A stretch of DNA of 64,000 nucleotides from positions 310,001 through 374,000 of the forward strand of contig NZ_NSBT01000018.1 in NCBI RefSeq assembly GCF_002285435.1. The letters are read 5' to 3'. The notes beneath the pieces are model-generated. The model had not been told where the DNA came from. It saw nothing but the letters and a program-made list of their open reading frames with translations, and searched no databases. This DNA is from Actibacterium ureilyticum (GTDB lineage: Bacteria; Pseudomonadota; Alphaproteobacteria; Rhodobacterales; Rhodobacteraceae). A program made the position numbers and the translations under genes. Below are positions 25,106 to 34,508 of this stretch, piece after piece; position 1 is the stretch's first letter, and each line of letters begins with the position of its first letter.

Positions 25106-28100
25106 ATGTCCGATACGACCGTCGTCGATCCGCAAAGCGTCGCGCAACGCCTTCAGGTCATCAAGACCGAGCTTTCGGGGTTCGAAACCTTCTTTGCCGA
25201 TCCCGTGCATGCCAGTGATGCGGCCACGGCCCAGTTGGACCGCTTGCGCGCCAAGATCGGCCAGATCGAATCCCTGCTGAACGCGCGTGCCCCGGCCGAA
25301 ACCGCCGCTGCGGGCGGCGATGGGGCCTCCGCACCCCTGTCCGAAGATCCCGGCATCTGCGCCGCGCCCGAGGATGAAGAGGCCGCGATCTGCCAGATCA
25401 GTGACGAATTCGGCGCTTTCTGGGGTCAGGTCTGTCTGCCATCGGAAAGCGATCAGGCGATCTCGGACGAACGTGCGGCGATCGCGGCGCAGCGCGAGCG
25501 CATCGGCCAGATGTATGCCAGCGGCCCCCTGACGCCCGAGCGGCTGGTAGAGATCGGCGCCGAGCTGGCCCGGCTGGGCAATCTGGTGCGCACCGCCCAG
25601 CAGATCGCCGCGCTGGAGGAAAACAGCCCCGAAGCCGCGACCGAGGCCCGCCAGGCTATGACCGGTTTCGACGAGGAGCTGGGCCCCGGCACCATCGTCA
25701 CGCCCGAGCTGATCGCTCAGTTCGAGGCCGAGAAGGCCGTCGCCGAAGCCGCCGAAACCACGGCACAGGAACATATGGCCGCCGCCGAGGCGCTGCCCGA
25801 CGGCCCCGAGAAAGACGCCGCGCTGGACGCCGCGATGCAGGAGATGATGCAGGCCACGGTGGACCGCGAATCCGCAGAATCCCGCATTCAGGCGGCGCGT
25901 GGCAAGCAGATGCTGACCAGCGCGATCACCACCGGCCCGCTGTCGCCCTATGCGCGCCGTCCCATCGCCGACCAATCCGCTGCCCAGTTCATCGAGGCCT
26001 ATACCCGCAACCCCGATCTGGCCGATTTCGCGGTCGGCGCGGCGCGGGATTCGGCCAATCCCGACGCGATTGCCGCCGGGATGGACATGTTGTGCACCAA
26101 TGTCGCGGGCGGCTTCCCCGATGACAGCGGCACGACCCCGCCCGCGCCCTTCGACGCGCAGGGCTATGCGCAGAACCTGATCAACGGCGCGTCGGCCGAG
26201 GGTGGTGATTACATGGCCGATGCCGCGGATTACATCCGGGACGGCGGCCATCTGCAGCAAAACCCGATCCCCGACGGCACCGGCCGCGACGCCAATGGCC
26301 GCGAGCGTGCGCGGTCGAATTACCTGGCGGATGCCGCCATCGGGGCAGACGGCACGCTGGATGTGACAAGCCCCGCCGCGCAAAAGGCGCTGGGCCATCT
26401 GCGGTTCAACCCCGATGTGGTCGATGAACCCACCGCGTCGCTGAATGCCCATGTCATGTCGACCTATGACATGTTGTCCGAGCCGGACAACCAGACCCGC
26501 GCCCAGGGCATCCTGAACGATATCGAGGAACCGCAGGGCGCAGGCCGCACGCTGGTTGCACGCTCCAGCGGCGCGGCGGCGGCAGATGTGGACGCGGACG
26601 ATACCAGGCAGGCGGTTGTCGCCGCGCTGATGACGCCGGTGCACCAGGGCAATGTCGGTTCGTGCTTTGCCACCGCCGGCGTGCGCCGGATGAGCACGCT
26701 GGAGCCGCTGGAGTCGATGGAATTCTATGCCGAGCTGGCCGAAACCGGCACCTTCCGCCCGCGCAACAGGCTGGACCCGATCCCGGCGGTGATGTCTTTC
26801 CCCGCCGATGAAAACCCGCTGATCCGCAGCATGGAATATTCCGCCGCCACCGTCATGACCCAGATGGAGGAGAACTCTCGCCACGACATGCTGCAGAATG
26901 CGCTGAATGAATCGGTCGACAACCTGATCGGTCCCGTGGGCGACGACGGCGCGATATTCAGTGCGATCGGCACCGACAATTGGCATGTCGATCAGGCGCT
27001 GATCCGCGCCACGCTGATCCGCAGCTTCATGGTGGAATACGATGCCACACGCCGCACCGCGCCTTCGGCCGACGGGTCGTCCAGCTCCGGTGTCTATATG
27101 CTGATCCAGACCGAAGGGCCGGGCGCGCGCCGGGTAATCGACAGCCAGTCCGTCTTTGTCGCGGCGCTGACTGAACGTGTGCTGTTCGCCATTGGCGAAC
27201 CAGCCGGTACCGACAAGGCAAAGGAGATCTCGGACACGATCCAGTCGCAGGATTACCTGGACGACCTGATGTCGCGCGGCATGACGCCCTGGAACATGGG
27301 GGGCGGTGGCATGCCGCAAGAAGCCGACGAGATTCTGTTCGGCGATGAACAGGAAACCGACGAGCTTCTGGATGGCCGCGATGGCTGGGATGATTTCACC
27401 GGGGTCACTCAGGGCGACCGCACCGAAGAGCTGTTGGAAAACATGCTGGAAAGCTTCCATGAGGATCATCAGGGCGACGGCATGGTGCCGATCATGAACC
27501 GGGGCATTCACGCCTTCAACGGGCTGCCCGACCACCCGTCTCTGGCGCCCCTGATGCAGGGTGATATCGAGGACAATATCGAGGCTCAGCTTCTGGCCCC
27601 GGGCCGCGAGATCGCGGCATCGCAACTGACCGAGGCCGAGGTTCTGACAGCCTGCCGCGCCACCATCGACAGCATAAAATCCTGGGACCCGAGCGGCCGC
27701 CGCCGGACAATGTTGGAAAATGCCATCGGGAACGGGGTGGGGGCCGATCTGACGCCACAACAGGTCGATACCGCGATCATGGCGGCGCTGCAGCCCTATC
27801 TGACGACGCTCTGCCTGGATCAGGCGAATGTCTGGCGCCAGCAGGAGATTGCCGCAGGCAGGGCTTGTACGACAGCGGATCGGGATGCCCATGCCGCTTC
27901 TATCCGCCCGCAATGGGAAGAACGTATCAGCGGCGGGTCGGTCGGCGGGATTGCCGCGGCGGCGGCGCCCCCCACGGTGACGGTCGCCGACACCAACTGG
28001 GGCGATGCAACGCAGGACGTCATGTTCGTAATGGCCCCCGATCCGCGTACCGGCGAGTTGCAGCTCTGGAAGCAATACAATCCGCCTGGCAATCTGGTCC

Positions 28101-28156
28101 CGATGGGCGAAGATTGGGTCGATGCCGGCTGGACCGAACATGGCGCCGAAGAATGA
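25106..28156 (+). CDS. Large protein with papain-like Gln/Cys motif, candidate effector
   Basis: 1016 residues from the ATG at 25106; a GTG-type start at 25088 is less likely. Not a named family to me. Residues 1-480 are Ala/Glu-rich and largely helical. At 513-522 stands HQGNVGSCFA: Gln514 and Cys520 have exactly the Gln-x5-Cys spacing of papain's oxyanion hole and nucleophile, with the G-S-C-F/W context kept. His802 (in GIHAFNGLPDHPS) is a candidate base. Near the C-terminus TVADTNWGD (Asn964, Trp965) looks like the Asn-x-Trp or Asn-Trp region of papain-like folds, followed by DPRTGELQLW. No signal peptide. With the small gene right behind it in a T6SS region, an effector/partner pair is plausible but unproven. 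Confidence 0.6.
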   Translation: MSDTTVVDPQSVAQRLQVIKTELSGFETFFADPVHASDAATAQLDRLRAKIGQIESLLNARAPAETAAAGGDGASAPLSEDPGICAAPEDEEAAICQISDEFGAFWGQVCLPSESDQAISDERAAIAAQRERIGQMYASGPLTPERLVEIGAELARLGNLVRTAQQIAALEENSPEAATEARQAMTGFDEELGPGTIVTPELIAQFEAEKAVAEAAETTAQEHMAAAEALPDGPEKDAALDAAMQEMMQATVDRESAESRIQAARGKQMLTSAITTGPLSPYARRPIADQSAAQFIEAYTRNPDLADFAVGAARDSANPDAIAAGMDMLCTNVAGGFPDDSGTTPPAPFDAQGYAQNLINGASAEGGDYMADAADYIRDGGHLQQNPIPDGTGRDANGRERARSNYLADAAIGADGTLDVTSPAAQKALGHLRFNPDVVDEPTASLNAHVMSTYDMLSEPDNQTRAQGILNDIEEPQGAGRTLVARSSGAAAADVDADDTRQAVVAALMTPVHQGNVGSCFATAGVRRMSTLEPLESMEFYAELAETGTFRPRNRLDPIPAVMSFPADENPLIRSMEYSAATVMTQMEENSRHDMLQNALNESVDNLIGPVGDDGAIFSAIGTDNWHVDQALIRATLIRSFMVEYDATRRTAPSADGSSSSGVYMLIQTEGPGARRVIDSQSVFVAALTERVLFAIGEPAGTDKAKEISDTIQSQDYLDDLMSRGMTPWNMGGGGMPQEADEILFGDEQETDELLDGRDGWDDFTGVTQGDRTEELLENMLESFHEDHQGDGMVPIMNRGIHAFNGLPDHPSLAPLMQGDIEDNIEAQLLAPGREIAASQLTEAEVLTACRATIDSIKSWDPSGRRRTMLENAIGNGVGADLTPQQVDTAIMAALQPYLTTLCLDQANVWRQQEIAAGRACTTADRDAHAASIRPQWEERISGGSVGGIAAAAAPPTVTVADTNWGDATQDVMFVMAPDPRTGELQLWKQYNPPGNLVPMGEDWVDAGWTEHGAEE

Positions 28157-28184
28157 TCGCGCGCAGGCCTGAAAGGATACCGCA

Positions 28185-28652
28185 ATGACTGACGCAGCAG
28201 CCCCCGACCTGATCTATTCCGTCGACCGCGCGGGCGACCCGGTCGTGATCATCGAACGCAAGACCGAAGCCGGCAGCGAAACCGCGCTGGAGACCTATCC
28301 CGGCCTGATCACCGGCGAATACACGACCGAGCTGGCCCGCCTGGTCAACCATTTCGCGCGCGAGTTCCAATACGAGGTCATCGACGATCCCGCCGCGTTT
28401 CAGACCGCCTATATGGAACAGGTCGCGGCCGAGGATCCCGATGCCAACTGGCAGCAGGGCAACCCGCGCCTGCGCGATTTCGGCAAGCCCGATTTCGCCC
28501 AGATCACCGTGCCGCAGATGGATGGCAAGCATCTGGTGTTTTACGCCAAGAGCCGCCAGCTGGGCGTGCCCTATCGCGTGGATGTCGATGTGAACGGCAC
28601 CGAAATCGGCGAGGCGACATACGAGCCGATGGCGATGCAGCCGATCGAGTAG
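28185..28652 (+). CDS. Small partner of the papain-like protein, possible immunity or chaperone
   Basis: 155 residues, acidic, no signal peptide and no family recognised. Sequence pattern is mixed alpha/beta with a helical LARLVNHFAREFQYEV stretch (about 50-65) and a beta-rich C-terminus. It starts 28 bases after the papain-like gene and ends 6 bases before the second caspase gene, so all three are likely one transcript. Size and place fit an immunity protein or a secretion adaptor, which is inference from context. Confidence 0.65.
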   Translation: MTDAAAPDLIYSVDRAGDPVVIIERKTEAGSETALETYPGLITGEYTTELARLVNHFAREFQYEVIDDPAAFQTAYMEQVAAEDPDANWQQGNPRLRDFGKPDFAQITVPQMDGKHLVFYAKSRQLGVPYRVDVDVNGTEIGEATYEPMAMQPIE

Positions 28653-28658
28653 CCCGCG

Positions 28659-31568
28659 ATGGCCCGCCCGATGCTCCGCCGCATGCGCCCGCCAGGGGCG
28701 GTTTTCGGCCTGGCGGTCTGGGTCGCCATGGCGCCGGTCGCTTACGCGCAACAGGACGATCTGGCGCCCGCGCCGCGCGTGGCGCTGGTGATCGGCAATT
28801 CGAACTACGACAGCGTGACATCGCTGCCCAACCCGGTGAATGACGCCCAGATCATCGCCGAAAAGCTTTGGGAAAGCGGTTTCGAGGTGATCGAGAGCCT
28901 GGATGCCGACCGCGAGACCATGTTGTCGAACCTGGCCACATTCCGCTCGCGCCTGCGCGACGGCAGCGAGGCGGTGGTCTATTACGCGGGTCACGGGGTG
29001 CGGATCGGGTCGCGGAATTACCTGCTGCCGGTGTCGGTCGCGCCGTCGTCGGTCGACGAGCTGGTGGCGCAATCCATCGACGCGCAGCTTCTGATCAACG
29101 TGATGAACGACAGCGGCGCCAAGCTGAACATCGTCATGCTGGATGCCTGCCGCAACAACCCGTTCGACCAGATCGGCAGCGATCAGACCGAAAAGATCGC
29201 CGCGCGCGCGCTCAGCATCGGGGCCTCGCGCGACGCGGTGATGCAGGGGCTTGCCGCGCTGAAGGACACCGGCGATGGCGGTCTGGCCGAGATGTCGGCG
29301 GGCAAGACCGAAACGCTGATCAGCTTTGCGACCGCGCCGGGATCGGTCGCGCTGGACGGTGACGGGCGGCACAGCCCCTATACCCAGGCGATTGCCGACA
29401 ACATCGACGCGCCGGGGCTGGAGATCAGCCAGCTGTTCCGCCGGGTGCGGGGCGATGTGCGTGCCGACACGGATGGCAATCAGATCACCTGGACGACCTC
29501 GACCCTGGAAAGCGATTTCTATTTCAAGCCGCCCGATGCGGCGGGGGCGGGCAAGACCACCGGCATGGCGCGGGCCACCGATACGTTGGGCGCCCTGCCG
29601 CCGCGCCGGATCGTCGACCGGTCGTTCTGGCGGGCGATCCGCGACAGCACGCGGGTCGATGCGTTCCTGGCCTATCTGCGGACCCAGCCCGATGGGGCCT
29701 TTGCCGATCAGGCAAGGCAGCGGGTGCTGGATCTGGGCGGCGATCCCGATGCGGCCCAGCCCGACCAGAGTTTCCTGTCGGCCCTGACGCGCGGCCTGTC
29801 GCTGACCACGCCCGAGGCACGGGCCGAGGCCGCCGAGACGCTGGAGCGGGCCGAGATCACCATTCCCATCGGCGCGGGCAGCAGCGCGATTGAAATGCCC
29901 GATGCGGCGGGCGCCTGGGTCTATGTCCCGCAGGAGCCGCGCTTGGGCACGCTGACCGCATCGAATGAAACCGAAAACGACTCGGGCAATGTCTATTGGC
30001 TGGGGATCGACCAGACGCTGACCTATACCCCACGTATCGGCACCAATGGCGGCACCGAAAGCGTTCAGGCGCAGGTGCTGCGACAGGGTGGGGCGTCGGA
30101 CACGGTCGATGTGGATGTCGAGGCGTTCGTGCATGCCTGTGACATGCTGGCGGGCGAGCCGCAGGACAGCCGCCGCGTGACCGCCGGCGCGCGGCAATTC
30201 ATCCTGAACCGCAATTTCGATGCCGCCATCGTCGCCTGTGAACTGGCGGTCGAGGAATTCCCCGATGTGCCGCGCTTCTGGGCCGAACTCGCGCGGGCCT
30301 ATCGCGCGGGCGCGCGGTATCAGGACGCCATCGTCTGGCAGCAAAAGGCGGCGGAGGCGGGCTATCAGGCGGCCGTGGTCAACCTGGGCCAGATGTATCT
30401 GGACGGGCAGGCGGTCGATCAGGACTATGCCCGCGCCTATCAGCTGTTCACCGATGCCGCTGCGACCGGCGAGCCTGCGGCCTATACCGCGCTGGGCTGG
30501 GTTTACCGCGCCGGTGTGGGCGTCCAGCAGGATTACCGCGAGGCGATGTATTGGTACACCCGGGGCGCCGATATCGGCAATGACTGGGCGATGACCAACA
30601 TCGCCGAGCTGCACCAGACCGGCAAGGGCTTCCCCCGCGATCCGCAGAAGGCGGTCGAATGGTACACCCGCGCGGCCAAAAGCGGCGAGCTGACGGCCCA
30701 GACCCGGCTGGCGCGCATGTACCAGAACGGCGACGGCATCCCCGCCGATTTCGATCAGGCGCGGTTCTGGTACGAATCCGCCGCTGGGCGCGGGGTGCCC
30801 AACGCGGTGACGCGGCTGGGCATCATGTACGAGGAAGGTCAGGGTCAGCCCGCCAATCCCGAGGCCGCGTTCCGTCTATACACCCGTGCCGCCGCCGATG
30901 GCGATGGCGAGGCGATCCTGCGGCTGGGTCTGCTGCATGCGTCCGACAACCCGCTCTTTGCCGATCCCGACAAGGCGGTCGTGCTGTTGCAGGCGGCGGT
31001 GGATCGCGATGTCTATGGCGCGCATCGGGCGCTGGGCAACATGTATCGGACCGGTGAACTGGTCCCGCAGGATTACGCGCGCGCCGTGGATCTGTTGCGG
31101 GTCGCCGCACAGGACAGCAGTTGGGCTGCACGCGATCTGGCACAGGTGCTGGCCCAGGACGGCACCGGGGTACAGGACCTGCCCGAGGCCGCCCGTTTGA
31201 TGGAGGTTTCGGCGCGCGGCGGTTCGGCCTGGGCCGCGCGCGATCTGGCCCGCATGTACGAAGCCGGGCGCGGCGTTGCGCCATCGCGCCCAGATGCGCT
31301 GATCTGGTACGCCACCGCCATTGGCCTGTCGCCGGATGCGGGCCTGCGCGAGCGGGTGGACAAGGCGCTGGTGAATTTCACCCCGACCGATTTCGTGGCC
31401 GCCGCGCAGATGCTTCTGATCGCGGGTGGTGCGGGGCTGGGCGCCCCCGACGGGCAGATGGGTCCGCAGACCCGCGCCGCACTGGCCGAGGCCTTTGCCG
31501 CCCGTGGACAGCCCGCGCCGCAGGGCACGCCGACGCTGGACGATCTGGCGGTGCTGACGCGGAACTAA
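28659..31568 (+). CDS. Exported caspase-fold protein with many Sel1 repeats
   Basis: 969 residues. Signal peptide about 1-30 (APVAYA). Caspase C14 domain about 38-270: VALVIGNSNYD, catalytic His112 in YYAGHG and Cys164 in LDACRNNPF. A region with beta-sandwich character follows (about 400-490), then about nine Sel1 repeats (about 560-900), for example AVVNLGQMYLDGQAVDQDYA and AMYWYTRGADIGNDWAMTNI. The end resembles a peptidoglycan-binding module (DGQMGPQTRAALAEAF). Same design as the protein at 20960-23365 but encoded on the other strand, so the two flank the papain-like gene. Stop codon overlaps that of the next, convergent gene. Confidence 0.85.
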   Translation: MARPMLRRMRPPGAVFGLAVWVAMAPVAYAQQDDLAPAPRVALVIGNSNYDSVTSLPNPVNDAQIIAEKLWESGFEVIESLDADRETMLSNLATFRSRLRDGSEAVVYYAGHGVRIGSRNYLLPVSVAPSSVDELVAQSIDAQLLINVMNDSGAKLNIVMLDACRNNPFDQIGSDQTEKIAARALSIGASRDAVMQGLAALKDTGDGGLAEMSAGKTETLISFATAPGSVALDGDGRHSPYTQAIADNIDAPGLEISQLFRRVRGDVRADTDGNQITWTTSTLESDFYFKPPDAAGAGKTTGMARATDTLGALPPRRIVDRSFWRAIRDSTRVDAFLAYLRTQPDGAFADQARQRVLDLGGDPDAAQPDQSFLSALTRGLSLTTPEARAEAAETLERAEITIPIGAGSSAIEMPDAAGAWVYVPQEPRLGTLTASNETENDSGNVYWLGIDQTLTYTPRIGTNGGTESVQAQVLRQGGASDTVDVDVEAFVHACDMLAGEPQDSRRVTAGARQFILNRNFDAAIVACELAVEEFPDVPRFWAELARAYRAGARYQDAIVWQQKAAEAGYQAAVVNLGQMYLDGQAVDQDYARAYQLFTDAAATGEPAAYTALGWVYRAGVGVQQDYREAMYWYTRGADIGNDWAMTNIAELHQTGKGFPRDPQKAVEWYTRAAKSGELTAQTRLARMYQNGDGIPADFDQARFWYESAAGRGVPNAVTRLGIMYEEGQGQPANPEAAFRLYTRAAADGDGEAILRLGLLHASDNPLFADPDKAVVLLQAAVDRDVYGAHRALGNMYRTGELVPQDYARAVDLLRVAAQDSSWAARDLAQVLAQDGTGVQDLPEAARLMEVSARGGSAWAARDLARMYEAGRGVAPSRPDALIWYATAIGLSPDAGLRERVDKALVNFTPTDFVAAAQMLLIAGGAGLGAPDGQMGPQTRAALAEAFAARGQPAPQGTPTLDDLAVLTRN

Positions 31569-32500
31569 TCGGGCAGGATCGTGCCCAAGCGCCGTTTCGG
31601 CCGATAGACCGATTTCACGAAGGCCGAGGCGCCGGGCGACAGCTCGGTGATCGCCAGATCCAGCGTGGCATTCACCGCCGCGCGCAGATCGGCCAGCCGT
31701 GCCTCTAGCCCGATGCGGTCATTTGCCAGCGGCGCGCCCTCGTCCGTCCAGATGCGCGCCAGCGCGTCGAAATCCGCGACCTGGGCCAGGTCGAATTCCG
31801 GCTGCATCGCCCGCAGGCATCCCAGCCGCGCACCCAGGATCGCAAACGCGCCGTTTTCCACGTCGCGCCCCACGGTGCACCAGATGCGCAGACGTTCCAG
31901 AACCGACTCCGGCAGATGCTGTTTCAGCCGCTCTGCCGGGGTCAGCTCGGGGTTGGTATCGCGCGCGGCGATCCCGCGTTCCAGCGTCAGGCGCACGCCC
32001 TCGCGAAAGCCCGCGCGAAACGCCTGTTGCGGGGTGGCGGTGACGATGCTGGCCGACGGGCAGCCATGCGCCTGGACGTAGGGCACGCGATAGGCGAAAT
32101 CGATCCCCAACCGGCCGTCGCGGCTGGCCTCGTGCGTGCGCAGCCCGTGCATCAGCGTGCGCGGCCAGATCTTGATCCCGCCATTGCCGTATTGCAGCCC
32201 GTTATGCGCCAGCCGGGCCGAGAACGAAATCACCCGCGCCAGATTGCTGGCCGTGAATCGCAGCCGCTGGGCGAAGAAATCCGGCTGGGTGACCATGTTG
32301 TCGGCATCAACCGTCAGCACATGGGCGGTGCGCGCGACCTGAGCCGCCTGCCGGTGGGCGGCATCGAACCCGCGCACGCCATGAACCCGGCTGGCCGTGG
32401 GCACGATCCGTTTCAGCGCTTCGAAATGGGCATCGGCGTTGGGCTCGTCCAGGCTGATGAACACCACCGACAGTTGCGACAGATCCAGCGTGATGCCCAT
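31565..32500 (-). CDS. Putative GT-A-type glycosyltransferase
   Basis: 311 residues from the ATG at 32500; a GTG at 32509 overlapping the previous stop (GTGA) is an equal alternative. Early residues SVVFISLDEPNADAHFEAL and HGVRGFDAAHR lead to VLTVDADN with Asp65-Ala-Asp67, a DXD motif expected to bind a nucleotide-sugar with metal. YGNGGIKIW follows. The C-terminal half is not recognised. Last gene of a three-gene minus-strand group with a GT4 enzyme. Product and acceptor unknown. Confidence 0.6.
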   Translation of the reverse strand: MGITLDLSQLSVVFISLDEPNADAHFEALKRIVPTASRVHGVRGFDAAHRQAAQVARTAHVLTVDADNMVTQPDFFAQRLRFTASNLARVISFSARLAHNGLQYGNGGIKIWPRTLMHGLRTHEASRDGRLGIDFAYRVPYVQAHGCPSASIVTATPQQAFRAGFREGVRLTLERGIAARDTNPELTPAERLKQHLPESVLERLRIWCTVGRDVENGAFAILGARLGCLRAMQPEFDLAQVADFDALARIWTDEGAPLANDRIGLEARLADLRAAVNATLDLAITELSPGASAFVKSVYRPKRRLGTILPD

Positions 32501-32505
32501 GGCCG

Positions 32506-32907
32506 TCACCCGGTGCCCAGGCGTACTTCGCCCGAGGGCTGCCATTTGGCGCGGATCATTTCCACCACCTCGGCCTGGCGGGCGGCCCAGTCGCGCTGCG
32601 GGGCCAGCCGCGTGCTGTCGGCGATGGGCGCGACGGCTTCGAAGATGACGCCCGCATCGCGCAGGGGGGCATAGTCCAGCAAATCGGTGACAAAGACCGG
32701 GATCAGCCCCTGTTCCGCCAGTTCCGCCAGAACCGTCGGCAACAGCGCCGTCAGCCGCGCCGCATCCAGCCCGATCGCATCCACCAGATAGAACCGCACC
32801 CGTTCGCCCGCATCCAATGTGGCCTGTGCATGCGGGCTGTCGGCGTTCAGCGGAAAGGCCCGGTCGAACCGCTCCTCGCCGGTGTCGTTGGTGGGCGCGT
32901 CGGTCAT
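32506..32907 (-). CDS. Small protein in glycosyltransferase group
   Basis: 133 residues. Start overlaps the GT4 stop (ATGA). Pattern VRFYLVDAIGLDAARLTALLPTVLAEL then LIPVFVTDLLDYAPL looks like a Rossmann-type half domain. It may be an accessory subunit for one of the flanking transferases. No family named. Confidence 0.6.
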   Translation of the reverse strand: MTDAPTNDTGEERFDRAFPLNADSPHAQATLDAGERVRFYLVDAIGLDAARLTALLPTVLAELAEQGLIPVFVTDLLDYAPLRDAGVIFEAVAPIADSTRLAPQRDWAARQAEVVEMIRAKWQPSGEVRLGTG

Positions 32908-34067
32908 ACCGGCGTGATCCGGGCATCGGCGGGATCGAAGCGGGTGCGCTCGCGCGCCAAGCTGCAGAAAAGCCCGCCCCAAAGCCGCCCGATCCCGGCC
33001 CAGTCGCGCCGCGCGGCAACCTGCGAGGCGGCCTGTCCGAACTGCCGCCATTGCGCCTGGCCCAGCGCGACCGCGTGATCCAGCGCGGCGGCCAATCCCT
33101 GCGGCGCCCGGGGGTCGAACAGCAGTCCGGTCTGCCCCGGCCGCACGATATCGCGCAGCCCCGGCGTATCGCTGCCCAGAAGCCCCAGCCCGAACCCCGC
33201 CGCCATCACCGCCAGCCCGGAACTCAGCGACGCGGTGTAAGGCAAAAGCGCGGTATCGGCGGCGGCGAAATAGCGCCCCAGATCGGCATCGGCGACAAAG
33301 CCGCCATGCAGGCTCAGGCGCGGGTCGTCGGGCAGGGTGGGCAACACGCCCGCGGGGTCGGTGCCCGCGATCAACAGCCGGACATGCGCATCGGGCCGTT
33401 GCAGGACATGCGCCACGGTCTGCGGCAATTGCTTGTAACCGGCCAAACGCCCGAACAGCAGAAACACGTGATCCTGCGCGGCGAAACCGAAGCTTTCGCG
33501 CGCCTGTTGCCGGGGCCAGCAGGGATAGTACCCGGCATAGTTGCCATGGGCGATCACCACGGTCTTGGCCGGGTCCACCGGGCCGACCTGCGCCAGATGA
33601 TCCACCGCAGCCCATGAATGGCAATGGACCACATCGGCGCGCTCGGTCAGCGCGGCCACCAGTTCGGCGTGGGTGTCGGCGCAATGGGGGTCATGGGGCC
33701 GGGCATTGTGGCGCGTCCAGACAATGCGCCCGCCCGCATCGGCGAACCGGTCCAGCCCGTCAAGCAGCGCCTGCGCCGCGCGGCGTGCGGCTGCTGGCTT
33801 TGCGCCCTTCATGTCATGTTCTTCCCAATGAAGGTGATAGATCATCTGCCCCGGCGCGGCGGCCAGTTCCCGCGCGGCGTCGTCCGGCGTGGCCGGGCGC
33901 GCGTCCACCGCCCCCATCACCGCGCGATACAGAAGCGTCTGATAGGCGTTCGCGCCACGATAATCGGCCCCGAAACGCAGGGCGATCCGCTGTGACATAT
34001 CGGTCTGCGCGGGGGGCAGATCCGCCTGCGCCGGTGCCCAGATCCGTGGCTTGGGCGTTTCCGTCAT
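32904..34067 (-). CDS. Glycosyltransferase family 4-like protein
   Basis: 387 residues from the ATG at 34067; in-frame ATGs at 34094 and 34109 exist and none has a strong ribosome site. GT-B fold: N-terminal ALRFGADYRGANAYQTLLY and HLHWEEHD, central FLLFGRLAGYKQLPQTV, and C-terminal ADTALLPYTASLSSGLAVMAAGFGLGLLG, where the Ser/Gly-rich part replaces the usual E-x7-E. Transfers a sugar from a nucleotide donor; target unknown. First gene of a coupled three-gene unit. Confidence 0.75.
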   Translation of the reverse strand: MTETPKPRIWAPAQADLPPAQTDMSQRIALRFGADYRGANAYQTLLYRAVMGAVDARPATPDDAARELAAAPGQMIYHLHWEEHDMKGAKPAAARRAAQALLDGLDRFADAGGRIVWTRHNARPHDPHCADTHAELVAALTERADVVHCHSWAAVDHLAQVGPVDPAKTVVIAHGNYAGYYPCWPRQQARESFGFAAQDHVFLLFGRLAGYKQLPQTVAHVLQRPDAHVRLLIAGTDPAGVLPTLPDDPRLSLHGGFVADADLGRYFAAADTALLPYTASLSSGLAVMAAGFGLGLLGSDTPGLRDIVRPGQTGLLFDPRAPQGLAAALDHAVALGQAQWRQFGQAASQVAARRDWAGIGRLWGGLFCSLARERTRFDPADARITPV

Positions 34068-34148
34068 TAAATGCGCTTTCGTTGACAAATTCATTCGGCT
34101 GACAGACACTCATCTAATCAGACTCCGTTTATTTGGAGAAGAATTTTT

Positions 34149-34508
34149 ATGAAGAAATTGACCACCAGGCTCTTGGCCGGGTTCAGTGCGTTGGGATTGC
34201 TGGGGGCGCAAGCCGCCGATGCGCAATCCTTCGGGACCGAGGCCGAGGCGCGCGCCTATCTCTCGCAGAACCCCACAGGCCCCCGGGCCGAGGAAGCCTT
34301 TCGCCGGATCATCCGGGGCACCATCGCCGACCGCTATCCCGAATTCAGCCGCCGCGCGCTGCGCGACGGCTATGCGTCGACGATCCCCGGCGGGTCCGGG
34401 GCGGGTGCCGCGCTGTCGCAACCGGCTGCCGCGCCCACGCCCGCGCCGCCACCCGCGCGCCGGCCGCTTGGGCCGGTCGGGTCCAGAGATGACGGGGGGG
34501 CATATTGA
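34149..34508 (+). CDS. Small exported protein
   Basis: 119 residues with GGAGAAG before the ATG. Signal peptide about 1-25 (ADAQS). Mature part has a helix with FGTEAEARAYL and PRAEEAFRRIIRG, then a Pro/Ala-rich tail. No family recognised. The next gene starts inside its stop codon. Confidence 0.65.
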   Translation: MKKLTTRLLAGFSALGLLGAQAADAQSFGTEAEARAYLSQNPTGPRAEEAFRRIIRGTIADRYPEFSRRALRDGYASTIPGGSGAGAALSQPAAAPTPAPPPARRPLGPVGSRDDGGAY

